From NCBI GenBank assembly GCA_031409855.1, contig JANNYA010000218.1, positions 1-10,580 on the forward strand: 10,580 bases of DNA, read 5' to 3'. This DNA comes from JANNYA01 sp031409855 (GTDB taxonomy: Bacteria > Pseudomonadota > Gammaproteobacteria > Xanthomonadales > SZUA-5). Every line of letters begins with the position of its first letter. Positions within the stretch are counted from its first letter, which is position 1. The notes under the pieces are model-generated. The model ran no database searches. It saw nothing but the letters and a program-made list of their open reading frames with translations, and was not told where the DNA came from. Positions 1 to 5,579 of this stretch are shown one piece after another. A program made the position numbers and the translations under genes.

Positions 1-1
1 T

Positions 2-1474
2 GAGTATGCGCAGACGCACACGCTAAGTTTGCCGGAAAAAATCGCCCTGATTGCGCAAATGGCCAGCGCCCTGATCGAAGCGCATCGAAAGCTGGTGATT
101 CATCGTGATTTGAAACCCATGAACGTCATGGTTACCGGCAGTGGGCTAGTCAAGCTGCTCGATTTTGGTATTGGTAAGTTTCTCGAAAGCACCGAGGATG
201 CGCCGACCGATCCCTCGGTCACGCGTTACAGCACGCAAACGGGCTTGACGCCGATGACGGTGCGCTACGCCGCACCGGAGCAACTGGCGGGCGAGCCGAC
301 CACGATCAGCACCGACATTTACCAACTTGGCCTAGTGTTTAGTGAGTTGTTATTTGCCACCCCGGTGCGCGAAGAGCATGAGCTGGCGGCGGCGCGCCAT
401 GTGCCGCTCGATGTGCGCGCGGTATTGCGCCAAGCCTTGGCGCTCAAGCCCGAACAGCGCTACGTCAGCGCGCAGGCGTTCAGCGATGATTTGCAGCATT
501 TATTAGCAAACGAGCCCGTCAAGGCAATGCCCGCGCGCATGAGCTATCGCGCCAGTCGTTTTATTTCACGTAATCGTATGCTCAGCACCGCCTTGCTGGC
601 AGCACTGCTTGTGGCATTAGCGGGTGTTAGCACGACGCTTTGGCAGGCGCGTCAGGCACAGCAAAACAGCGAAGCGCTGTTGAGTTTGCTCAACGTCGCG
701 GCACCACAAACATTCGTGGGCCAAGAGCCCACCGTGGGTGATTACCTTATTGCCAGCGCGCAGCAGATCGAGCTGCGCTTTGCCGATCAACCGAGTTTTC
801 GCGCACGCGCCCTGACGGAAGTGGGAAATGGCTTGATTAACCTGGGGCGTTTTCAAGATGCGCAAAAAGTGTTGATACGGGCGCTTCAGCAGGCACAGGA
901 CGCAAATATAGCCGCTGAAGGTCAGTACCAACTGATGCGCTTACTGGCCGAAACGCTAGATACGCCAAATACCTTGCCACTAGCACTTGCCTTGTCGGAT
1001 CAAATCAATGCCTTAGTTGATCGGGCGCCTAGCAGCGCGGGCATCAATGCGCTGAGCACAATCACAAACGCACTCAGCAAACTTGGTGAAAAAACGCGCC
1101 TGTCGGCGAATTTGCTGCGTCTAGATAAATTGATCGCAGACACAGAACTAGGCGTGTCGGATCATGAAAACCTGTTGCGCCAGCGCGGCAAAATTGCAAT
1201 GCGACAGCGGCAATTTACTCAGGCGATGCACTATTTTTCTCAGTCTGCCGACCTCCATCAGGCGCAGCCTATAGAGTTTGCCGCGATGCGCGTGGCCGAG
1301 GGTCAACAATTGCTGGCGCAAGCGGCGCTGGGTGCGAACAAAATCGCGGCAGCGAAATGCGCTTGGCGCGCGGCTGAACCGGTGTTTCTAAAAAATTACG
1401 CGCCTAAGGATTTGCCGATGCTCGAGTTTCAGGCTTTGGGCGCACAGATTCAAACGGCGGCTGGCACAAATTAA
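2..1474 (+). CDS. Ser/Thr protein kinase, membrane-anchored, TPR-like C-terminal region (5' partial)
   Basis: The reading frame is open through the left edge, so the N-terminal lobe of the kinase (P-loop, beta-3 lysine) lies outside the window. Codons before the TTG at 29 continue kinase-like sequence, so that TTG is not the true start. Seen, numbering from codon 29: catalytic loop HRDLKPMNV at residues 25-33 (base Asp27), DFG at 45-47 for Mg binding, APE-like AAPEQL at 81-86, and a helix-F aspartate in STDIYQLG (Asp96). One hydrophobic segment spans about 184-206, followed by a helical region with a TPR-like stretch around 268-289. The family phosphorylates Ser/Thr of cytosolic partners; many bacterial kinases of this kinase-TM-TPR layout sit beside ECF sigma factor genes. 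Inferred topology is a cytoplasmic kinase with an extracytoplasmic helical sensor. The tail seems short for this group. The substrate cannot be read from the sequence. Confidence 0.9.
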   Translation, partial: EYAQTHTLSLPEKIALIAQMASALIEAHRKLVIHRDLKPMNVMVTGSGLVKLLDFGIGKFLESTEDAPTDPSVTRYSTQTGLTPMTVRYAAPEQLAGEPTTISTDIYQLGLVFSELLFATPVREEHELAAARHVPLDVRAVLRQALALKPEQRYVSAQAFSDDLQHLLANEPVKAMPARMSYRASRFISRNRMLSTALLAALLVALAGVSTTLWQARQAQQNSEALLSLLNVAAPQTFVGQEPTVGDYLIASAQQIELRFADQPSFRARALTEVGNGLINLGRFQDAQKVLIRALQQAQDANIAAEGQYQLMRLLAETLDTPNTLPLALALSDQINALVDRAPSSAGINALSTITNALSKLGEKTRLSANLLRLDKLIADTELGVSDHENLLRQRGKIAMRQRQFTQAMHYFSQSADLHQAQPIEFAAMRVAEGQQLLAQAALGANKIAAAKCAWRAAEPVFLKNYAPKDLPMLEFQALGAQIQTAAGTN

Positions 1475-1500
1475 AATAGTGTGGCGCATGCGCTCGAAAT

Positions 1501-1520
1501 CGCCGGAGCGCGCTCCGGCG
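1501..1520. repeat. Perfect GC-rich palindrome downstream of the kinase gene
   Basis: The half CGCCGGAGCG is followed immediately by its exact reverse complement, with no spacer, 26 bases after the kinase stop codon. As RNA it would fold into a strong hairpin. No T-run follows on the plus strand, so it is not a standard intrinsic terminator, though it may protect or attenuate the kinase transcript. It lies about 20 bases upstream of the vapBC -35 box and could insulate the two units. Confidence 0.6.
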
Positions 1521-1539
1521 CGCAATTCCTGCTTAGGCA

Positions 1540-1570
1540 TTGTCAAAATAAGTCGAATATGACATATAAT
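1540..1570 (+). promoter_or_regulatory. Sigma-70-type promoter of the vapBC operon
   Basis: A perfect -10 box TATAAT lies at 1565-1570 and a fair -35 box TTGTCA at 1540-1545. The 19-base spacer is longer than the ideal 17, which fits a promoter that is weak or regulator-dependent. Expected transcription start is near 1577, giving a leader of roughly 23 bases that carries the ribosome site AGGAAA (1590-1595) ahead of the antitoxin ATG at 1600. Confidence 0.65.
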
Positions 1571-1600
1571 AGAAAAACGTCATAAGCCTAGGAAAAGTCA
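1542..1600. promoter_or_regulatory. Operator-like set of GTCA half-sites over the vapBC promoter
   Basis: The tetramer GTCA (or its complement TGAC) occurs at 1542-1545, 1560-1563 (inverted), 1579-1582 and 1597-1600, at steps of 18, 19 and 18 bases. The middle pair extends to TATGAC (1558-1563) and GTCATA (1579-1584), a perfect 6-bp inverted repeat spaced by 15 bases that encloses the -10 box. A smaller palindrome, ATATG-A-CATAT (1557-1567), overlaps the -10 box itself. AbrB/MazE-fold antitoxins bind DNA as dimers and repress their own promoters, so this is the natural candidate for VapB/VapBC autorepression. The binding role is inference. Confidence 0.45.
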
Positions 1601-1848
1601 TGTTAACGGCAAAGGCCATTTTGAAAGAAGGCGGCAGGGTTGTTTTGCCGGTCGCGTTTCGCAATGCAATGAAGCTTGCCGAGGGTGATGCTTTAGTTTT
1701 TGAATTGGATGGGGACGAATTAAGAGTGCGATCCTCGACCAGCGCGCTCAAGCGTTTGCAGCAACGTTGGAAGAATTTAAGTCACGGCGAAGAATTGGCT
1801 TCAGACGTCTTGCTGCGCGAGCGACGCATCGAAGCTAGAAGTGAGTAG
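1600..1848 (+). CDS. vapB: AbrB/MazE-type antitoxin (VapB family)
   Basis: This 82-residue protein has an N-terminal SpoVT/AbrB swapped-hairpin domain at about residues 4-46, recognisable from the pattern GGRVVLPVAFRNAMKLAEGD and a following beta segment ending ELRVRS. The C-terminal part (about 47-82) is charged and probably helical, as expected for the segment that wraps around and blocks the toxin. Proteins of this kind bind promoter DNA through the AbrB domain and neutralise a PIN-domain RNase. The ATG at 1600 has a good ribosome site (AGGAAA, 1590-1595). The gene overlaps the toxin start by 8 bases, so the two are translated together. Length and layout are typical. Whether the locus is better called VapB or MazE by name is a matter of convention; the PIN partner favours VapB. 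Confidence 0.88.
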   Translation: MLTAKAILKEGGRVVLPVAFRNAMKLAEGDALVFELDGDELRVRSSTSALKRLQQRWKNLSHGEELASDVLLRERRIEARSE

Positions 1849-2230
1849 TTACGTTTTGGATGCGTCGGCGCTGCTCTGTTTGATTAACGCAGAGCCCGGA
1901 GCTGAAAAAGTACACCAGATACTAAAACATTGCTCGATGAGTGTCGTAAATGTGTCGGAAGTTATCGCAAAGCGAATTGATTTTGGCGACGATGCTGAGC
2001 AACTTATACAAGATATCGCGGATCTTGAGCTGGTGATCATCGCAATGGACTTTACCCAGGCGGCCTTGGCCGGCCGCATGCGCGCGCAAACCCGTAGGAT
2101 TGGGCTTTCGCTTGGGGATCGCGCCTGTCTTGCATTAGCGAAAACCCTCGGCGCGATTGCGCTGACCAGTGATCGCGCTTGGCTTGCAATCGCCGCTGAA
2201 GTCGGCGTTTCTGTTGAGTTGGTACGGTAA
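1841..2230 (+). CDS. vapC: PIN-domain ribonuclease toxin (VapC family)
   Basis: A 129-residue PIN domain fills the whole protein. The four acidic residues of the metal-dependent nuclease site are present: Asp7 in YVLDASALL, Glu40 in NVSEVIAK, Asp93 in GLSLGDRACLALA and Asp111 in LTSDRAW. The site therefore looks intact and the toxin potentially active. VapC toxins cut specific RNAs, commonly initiator tRNA or rRNA loops, when released from the antitoxin; the target here cannot be told. The start is a GTG at 1841 inside the antitoxin's last codons (shared bases GTGAGTAG), with no strong ribosome site of its own, so translation probably depends on vapB. The stop lies only 12 bases from the stop of the convergent trmJ gene. 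Confidence 0.9.
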   Translation: MSSYVLDASALLCLINAEPGAEKVHQILKHCSMSVVNVSEVIAKRIDFGDDAEQLIQDIADLELVIIAMDFTQAALAGRMRAQTRRIGLSLGDRACLALAKTLGAIALTSDRAWLAIAAEVGVSVELVR

Positions 2231-2246
2231 GTCGTGTTTGACTTAC
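2227..2246. other. Hairpin spanning both stop codons of convergent vapC and trmJ
   Basis: GTAAGTC (2227-2233) and GACTTAC (2240-2246) form a perfect 7-bp inverted repeat with a 6-base loop. The TAA of vapC (2228-2230) sits in one arm and the TAA of trmJ (2243-2245, minus strand) in the other. It folds identically in both transcripts. No U-tract follows, so a terminator role is uncertain; the 12-base gap between stops leaves no space for separate terminators. Confidence 0.5.
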
Positions 2247-3148
2247 TCGCGATTACGCTCCTCGCGAATCAACTCGGCCGAACTATTGCTCATGTTGAAA
2301 TTTTCTGCTTGCCCTAATTGTTCTATTAATTGCGGTGTCACTAATGTCCCACGCGCCAGCGCACCCTGCGCCTCACTTAAAATGCCGCGCAAAATCTGAA
2401 TTTCGCGCTGATCCGGTGCCGCGCGCTGAAAAATGCGGCGCAAACGGGTCATTAACTTTTCTGGGTTTTTCGTGCTGTAGAAGTTAATTTGCTTCAAAAA
2501 CTCGCCGTAGTGCTGCATTAAGCGGTCGAACTCGATTGCGGCCGCAGGCACGTGGATATCTTGCGTGATTGGGGCGACATCACGTAGAAGTTGCGCAGCG
2601 CTTTCCCCGCCGATGGCCAAGGCCGCAAGCCGAATTTCATAGGCGATCAGCTGCACCGCTGAGGCTAAATTGAGCGAGCCATAATCGCTATCGGTGGGAA
2701 TTTGTACACGGCCTTGACACAAACTCAGCTCGCGATTATCTAAACCGGTGCGCTCCGCGCCAAATACCAGTGCCACCTCGCTGGCTGCGGCCATGGCCAG
2801 TGCCTTAGCGGCGGCGGCTGCCGGGGAAAATTCGGTGATAACAATGTCACGCCGCCGTGCGCTAGTACCCAACACCAGGCTGCAATCGCCAATCGCACTT
2901 GCCAAATCCTCGCAAACTATTGCTTGCTGCAATACGTCATCGGCACCCGCAGCCAAGGCAAATGCGTCCTCATCCGGCAAGTTTTTAGGCTGAACTAAGT
3001 ACAGGCGTCGCAGCCCCATCACTTTCATGGCGCGCGCCGCAGCGCCGATATTGCGGGTTAGCGTGGTGCCGACCAGCACGATCCGCACGCGGTTGAGGCG
3101 ATCCATCGCCGAATGATTAATCGCAGAGCATTCGACAGGATGCTTCAT
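2243..3148 (-). CDS. trmJ: tRNA (cytidine/uridine-32 2'-O-)-methyltransferase TrmJ
   Basis: This SpoU/TrmH-superfamily enzyme uses S-adenosylmethionine to methylate the 2'-O of residue 32 in the tRNA anticodon loop. The three knot motifs are visible: NIGAAARAMKVMGL (33-46), LVFGAERTGLDNREL (127-141) and YGSLNLASAVQLIAYE (156-171). The TrmJ-specific tail motif LMTRLRRIFQRA followed by ILRGIL ends near residue 260, where E. coli TrmJ (about 246 aa) stops. Here about 40 extra residues follow, of no recognised domain. The longest open start is the ATG at 3148; the family alignment begins at Met15 (ATG at 3106, MDRLNRVRIVLV), which is an equally likely or better start. Neither has a clear ribosome site. 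The gene lies last in the minus-strand block, 143 bases after nfuA, with a palindromic repeat between. Confidence 0.92.
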   Translation of the reverse strand: MKHPVECSAINHSAMDRLNRVRIVLVGTTLTRNIGAAARAMKVMGLRRLYLVQPKNLPDEDAFALAAGADDVLQQAIVCEDLASAIGDCSLVLGTSARRRDIVITEFSPAAAAAKALAMAAASEVALVFGAERTGLDNRELSLCQGRVQIPTDSDYGSLNLASAVQLIAYEIRLAALAIGGESAAQLLRDVAPITQDIHVPAAAIEFDRLMQHYGEFLKQINFYSTKNPEKLMTRLRRIFQRAAPDQREIQILRGILSEAQGALARGTLVTPQLIEQLGQAENFNMSNSSAELIREERNRE

Positions 3149-3192
3149 AGCGCGTTTTCAGTCACAGAACGCTGTTGAGAGTTCGTGATTCT

Positions 3193-3262
3193 CGTCTTTG
3201 CGAGCGCAGCGAAGCAATCTAGCTTTGAACGACGAGATTGCTTCACTGCGTTCGCAATGACG
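3193..3262. repeat. Long imperfect palindromic repeat (REP/MITE-like) between nfuA and trmJ
   Basis: The left arm (3193-3220) and right arm (3235-3262) are reverse complements at 25 of 28 positions, with a 14-base loop. The arms carry GCGAAGCAATCT and its complement and end in CGTC/GACG. Sequences of the form CGTCATTGCGAGCGCAGCGAAGCAATC are familiar to me as dispersed intergenic repeats in many bacterial genomes, so this is probably one copy of a non-coding repeat family. In the trmJ leader the RNA would form a stem of nearly 30 bp, which could reduce read-through from nfuA or stabilise the upstream message. Confidence 0.75.
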
Positions 3263-3291
3263 AAACTTTTTCCCACAAGTTTCATGGAGAC

Positions 3292-3882
3292 CTAACTCGC
3301 TGCGGCGTAATACGGGTTGCTACCCGCCGCATGGTTGGTCGCATCAATCACTGCAGTAATTTCCGGCACGCGCGCCAGCAGCGTTTTCTCGATGCCTTGT
3401 TTTAGCGTGACATCTTTCATGCCACAGCCCTGACAACCACCGCCGAATTGCAGCACCACGGCATTTTCCGCAGTCAGCTCTAACAAGCTCACGCGCCCGC
3501 CGTGGCTGGCCACGCTCGGGTTGATTTCCGAATCCAAAATATACTGCACGCGTTCGATCACACTGGCATCGACGCCCGGCACTTTGGCCTTCAATTTCGG
3601 CGCTTTGATGGTCAGTTGCCCGCCCGCGGCATCCACCAAATAGCTAACTTCAGTAGCATCTAAAAACGGCGCGCTGATCGCGTCGACAAAAATACTAAAG
3701 CCCTCGCATTCAATAACGAAATCTGTCTCAGTCACTTCCTCAGGCTCGCAAAATTCCAGCTTGCAATCGGCATTGACGGTGCCCGGCGCGTGCGCGCGCA
3801 TGCGCACGCCCAGGCCGGTAATCTCTTGTTGCGCCAGGAGTTTTTGAAAATAGCTCAAGGCCGCCGCATCGAGCTGGATCAT
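3292..3882 (-). CDS. nfuA: Fe-S cluster carrier protein NfuA
   Basis: This 196-residue protein matches the two-domain NfuA layout. Residues about 1-95 form a degenerate A-type (HesB/IscA-like) domain, and about 105-185 a NifU C-terminal (Nfu) domain with the cluster-binding pair Cys150 and Cys153 in GGGCQGCGMKDVTLKQG. The end, NHAAGSNPYY, is also family-like. Two NfuA monomers bridge one 4Fe-4S cluster through these CxxC pairs and pass it to client enzymes, notably under oxidative stress or low iron. E. coli NfuA is 191 aa, so length is normal. The start ATG (3880-3882) shares bases with the rpe stop as ATGA, implying translational coupling to rpe. No ribosome site of its own stands out. Confidence 0.95.
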   Translation of the reverse strand: MIQLDAAALSYFQKLLAQQEITGLGVRMRAHAPGTVNADCKLEFCEPEEVTETDFVIECEGFSIFVDAISAPFLDATEVSYLVDAAGGQLTIKAPKLKAKVPGVDASVIERVQYILDSEINPSVASHGGRVSLLELTAENAVVLQFGGGCQGCGMKDVTLKQGIEKTLLARVPEITAVIDATNHAAGSNPYYAAAS

Positions 3883-4568
3883 GCGTTATCTCCAGAAACT
3901 ACGTGCCCAGCGGCAATTTGCGCACGCAACTCGCGAATCGTCGCGGCGTAATCCTTACTCGAAAAAATCGCGGAGCCCGCGACAAAGGTATCCGCACCCG
4001 CCGCCGCAATCGCTTGGATATTATCGATTTTCACGCCGCCATCAATCTCCAAGCGGATCGCCTTGCCGGATTGCTTGATGCGCTGGCGCACCGCCGCCAA
4101 TTTAGCCAGCGCCGAGGCAATAAATTTCTGCCCACCAAAGCCGGGGTTGACGCTCATCAGCAACACTAAGTCCAAATCGTCCAAAACAAAATCCAACACC
4201 GAAAGCGGCGTCGCAGGGTTCAATACCAAACCCGCTTGGCAGCCTAAGTCTTTGATCAGGCCAATCGTGCGGTGCACATGATTCGACGCCTCCGGGTGAA
4301 AAGAAAGTAGGCTGGCACCGGCTTTGACAAAATCTGGGATCAGCCGATCCACCGGCTGCACCATCAAATGCACATCAATCGGCGCGCTGATACCGTAATT
4401 GCGCAGCGCATCGCACACCAAGGGGCCTATGGTCAAATTCGGTACGTAATGATTGTCCATGACATCAAAGTGCACCCAATCGGCACCGGCCTTGAGAACG
4501 GCGTCTACATCCGCACCTAAGCGGGCAAAGTCGGCGGAAAGGATCGAAGGAGCAATAATTGGAGTCAT
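3879..4568 (-). CDS. rpe: Ribulose-phosphate 3-epimerase
   Basis: A cytosolic TIM-barrel enzyme that interconverts D-ribulose 5-phosphate and D-xylulose 5-phosphate in the pentose phosphate pathway. The sequence shows the N-terminal strand IIAPSILSADFARLG, the metal and catalytic residues His33 and Asp35 in HFDVMD, His67 in DVHLMV, the phosphate-side loop MSVNPGFGGQKF (138-149), and Asp176 in EIDGGV followed by the phosphate-binding GADTFVAGSAIF. All active-site residues are present. At 229 aa it is of ordinary length. The ATG at 4566-4568 aligns with the usual N-terminus, though upstream bases hold no clear ribosome site. It lies 80 bases downstream of djlA and overlaps nfuA by four bases. 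Confidence 0.96.
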   Translation of the reverse strand: MTPIIAPSILSADFARLGADVDAVLKAGADWVHFDVMDNHYVPNLTIGPLVCDALRNYGISAPIDVHLMVQPVDRLIPDFVKAGASLLSFHPEASNHVHRTIGLIKDLGCQAGLVLNPATPLSVLDFVLDDLDLVLLMSVNPGFGGQKFIASALAKLAAVRQRIKQSGKAIRLEIDGGVKIDNIQAIAAAGADTFVAGSAIFSSKDYAATIRELRAQIAAGHVVSGDNA

Positions 4569-4640
4569 GGAGTGCAGCCGTCAGTAGATTAAATAAGGGG
4601 GAAAGTTCAGAAGGTGTGGCTCGCTTTAATGCTATTTCAA

Positions 4641-4663
4641 GCGCAGCATTATTTTTGCTGCGC
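4641..4663. other. Hairpin at the djlA stop codon
   Basis: GCGCAGCA (4641-4648) and TGCTGCGC (4656-4663) form a perfect 8-bp stem with a 7-base loop that includes the djlA TAA (4649-4651, minus strand). On the minus strand it is followed by TTGAAATAG rather than a U-run, so it is at most a weak terminator or processing signal between djlA and rpe. The repeat partly reflects the last codons of djlA. Confidence 0.4.
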
Positions 4664-5395
4664 AATTAAGCGCTCATAAGCCGAACGCACCGCCTTCGCC
4701 TTCGCCTGCGCGCCTTTTAGCGCATCGCCACGAATGCCGGCACCTTCAAGTTTATCCGGGTGATATTGGCTGATCAGCTTGCGATACGCGAGCTTGACCG
4801 CGCTGGCATCCGCACCGGGCGCTAAACCCAGCACCGCATAGCTTTCCTCGATGCTGGTGTCGGCTAATTCAGACGCGCTCGGCGTGGGCGCAAAGCGCTC
4901 CAGTTCGCGCACAAACTCATCTTCACGAAAGCCCAGTGCCACCGCAATAACTTTGAGCGCCGCACGTTCGCTGCCCAAGATGCCGCTATCCGCATAGGCA
5001 ATGGCAATCAGCGCCGCCAGCATTTGTTCCGCCTGCGCCGAGCGCAAACCAAACTGTTTGACGAATTTTGCCAACACCGGTGCCGGCTGAAAACTATCCA
5101 AACGCCCCGCGTTAAAATGCGCCACCGCATCAACGCGCGCCCGTCCTTCCAAGCCAAACTGGTCGAACAGCTGCTCAGCCAGCGCCACTTCCCGCTGCGA
5201 CACCTGGCCATCCGCACGCGCAATGTGGCCGCTGAGTTGAAACAAAGTGCGGCTCATCACGTTTGAGCCAAAACTAAACTGCGCCCGCAGCGCGCCCGAG
5301 TCAAACAAATGCCCAGCCGCCATGCCCGCCGCCACGCCGGGCATGCCAAAGCGCAGGCCAGCCAAAGCACCCAATAATTTTCCAATAAATCGCAT
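4649..5395 (-). CDS. djlA: Membrane-anchored DnaJ-like co-chaperone DjlA
   Basis: DjlA is an inner-membrane type III J-protein that stimulates DnaK ATPase activity through its cytosolic J domain. Seen here: a glycine-rich N-terminal membrane segment (about 1-32, ending AAGHLFD as in DjlA), a TerB-like helical domain (about 46-165, with ADGQVSQREVALAEQL and YADSGILGSERAAL), and a C-terminal J domain (about 184-248) with the essential HPD triad at 212-214 in QYHPDKL. The long Gly/Gln-rich linker of the E. coli protein (271 aa) is replaced by a short Pro/Ser-rich one, which explains the smaller size of 248 aa. It is the first gene of the minus-strand block. The ATG at 5395 aligns with the family N-terminus but has no Shine-Dalgarno sequence. 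Confidence 0.93.
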   Translation of the reverse strand: MRFIGKLLGALAGLRFGMPGVAAGMAAGHLFDSGALRAQFSFGSNVMSRTLFQLSGHIARADGQVSQREVALAEQLFDQFGLEGRARVDAVAHFNAGRLDSFQPAPVLAKFVKQFGLRSAQAEQMLAALIAIAYADSGILGSERAALKVIAVALGFREDEFVRELERFAPTPSASELADTSIEESYAVLGLAPGADASAVKLAYRKLISQYHPDKLEGAGIRGDALKGAQAKAKAVRSAYERLIAQQK

Positions 5396-5401
5396 GCGGT
5401 G

Positions 5402-5407
5402 ATTCTA
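5402..5407 (-). promoter_or_regulatory. Possible -10 box of djlA (leaderless?)
   Basis: Read on the minus strand, TAGAAT lies six bases before the djlA ATG. If it is a -10 element, transcription would start at or next to the start codon, giving a leaderless mRNA, which would agree with the missing ribosome site. No good -35 box is found at the right distance, so this call is weak. Confidence 0.2.
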
Positions 5408-5529
5408 GCTGAGAATGTCAGGCGCTGGCGCAAAGCAAATTGATGCATGGTAGGGGTTTTCAGCAACGAGTACTGCACTCGCTTGATGCAGTGACCTGTT
5501 CCAGCGTGCGCCCGCGTTGCGTGAAAATC

Positions 5530-5545
5530 AGATTGGGTGCAATCT
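5530..5545. promoter_or_regulatory. Small inverted repeat upstream of the acyltransferase gene
   Basis: AGATTG and CAATCT form a perfect 6-bp inverted repeat with a 4-base loop, 34 bases before the acyltransferase ATG. It could be a regulator site or a leader hairpin. The rest of the 184-base gap between djlA and the acyltransferase gene holds one further 6-bp inverted repeat (ACTGCA 5472-5477, TGCAGT 5487-5492) and no convincing promoter. Confidence 0.25.
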
Positions 5546-5579
5546 TTGCGGCAGATTCGTCTGAGGGTGCGGCGCTGCA

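Noticed and set aside
29..31. TTG as the true start of the kinase
   Set aside because: The nine codons before it are open and continue the expected kinase sequence; the protein would also lack the whole N-terminal lobe. The gene is simply cut by the window edge.
617..931. 104-codon antisense open frame under the kinase
   Set aside because: No domain, no ribosome site, and it lies across the kinase transmembrane and TPR-like coding sequence.
4641..4663. Rho-independent terminator between djlA and rpe
   Set aside because: The stem is good but no U-run follows on the minus strand, and the T-rich part lies in the loop. Recorded only as a hairpin.
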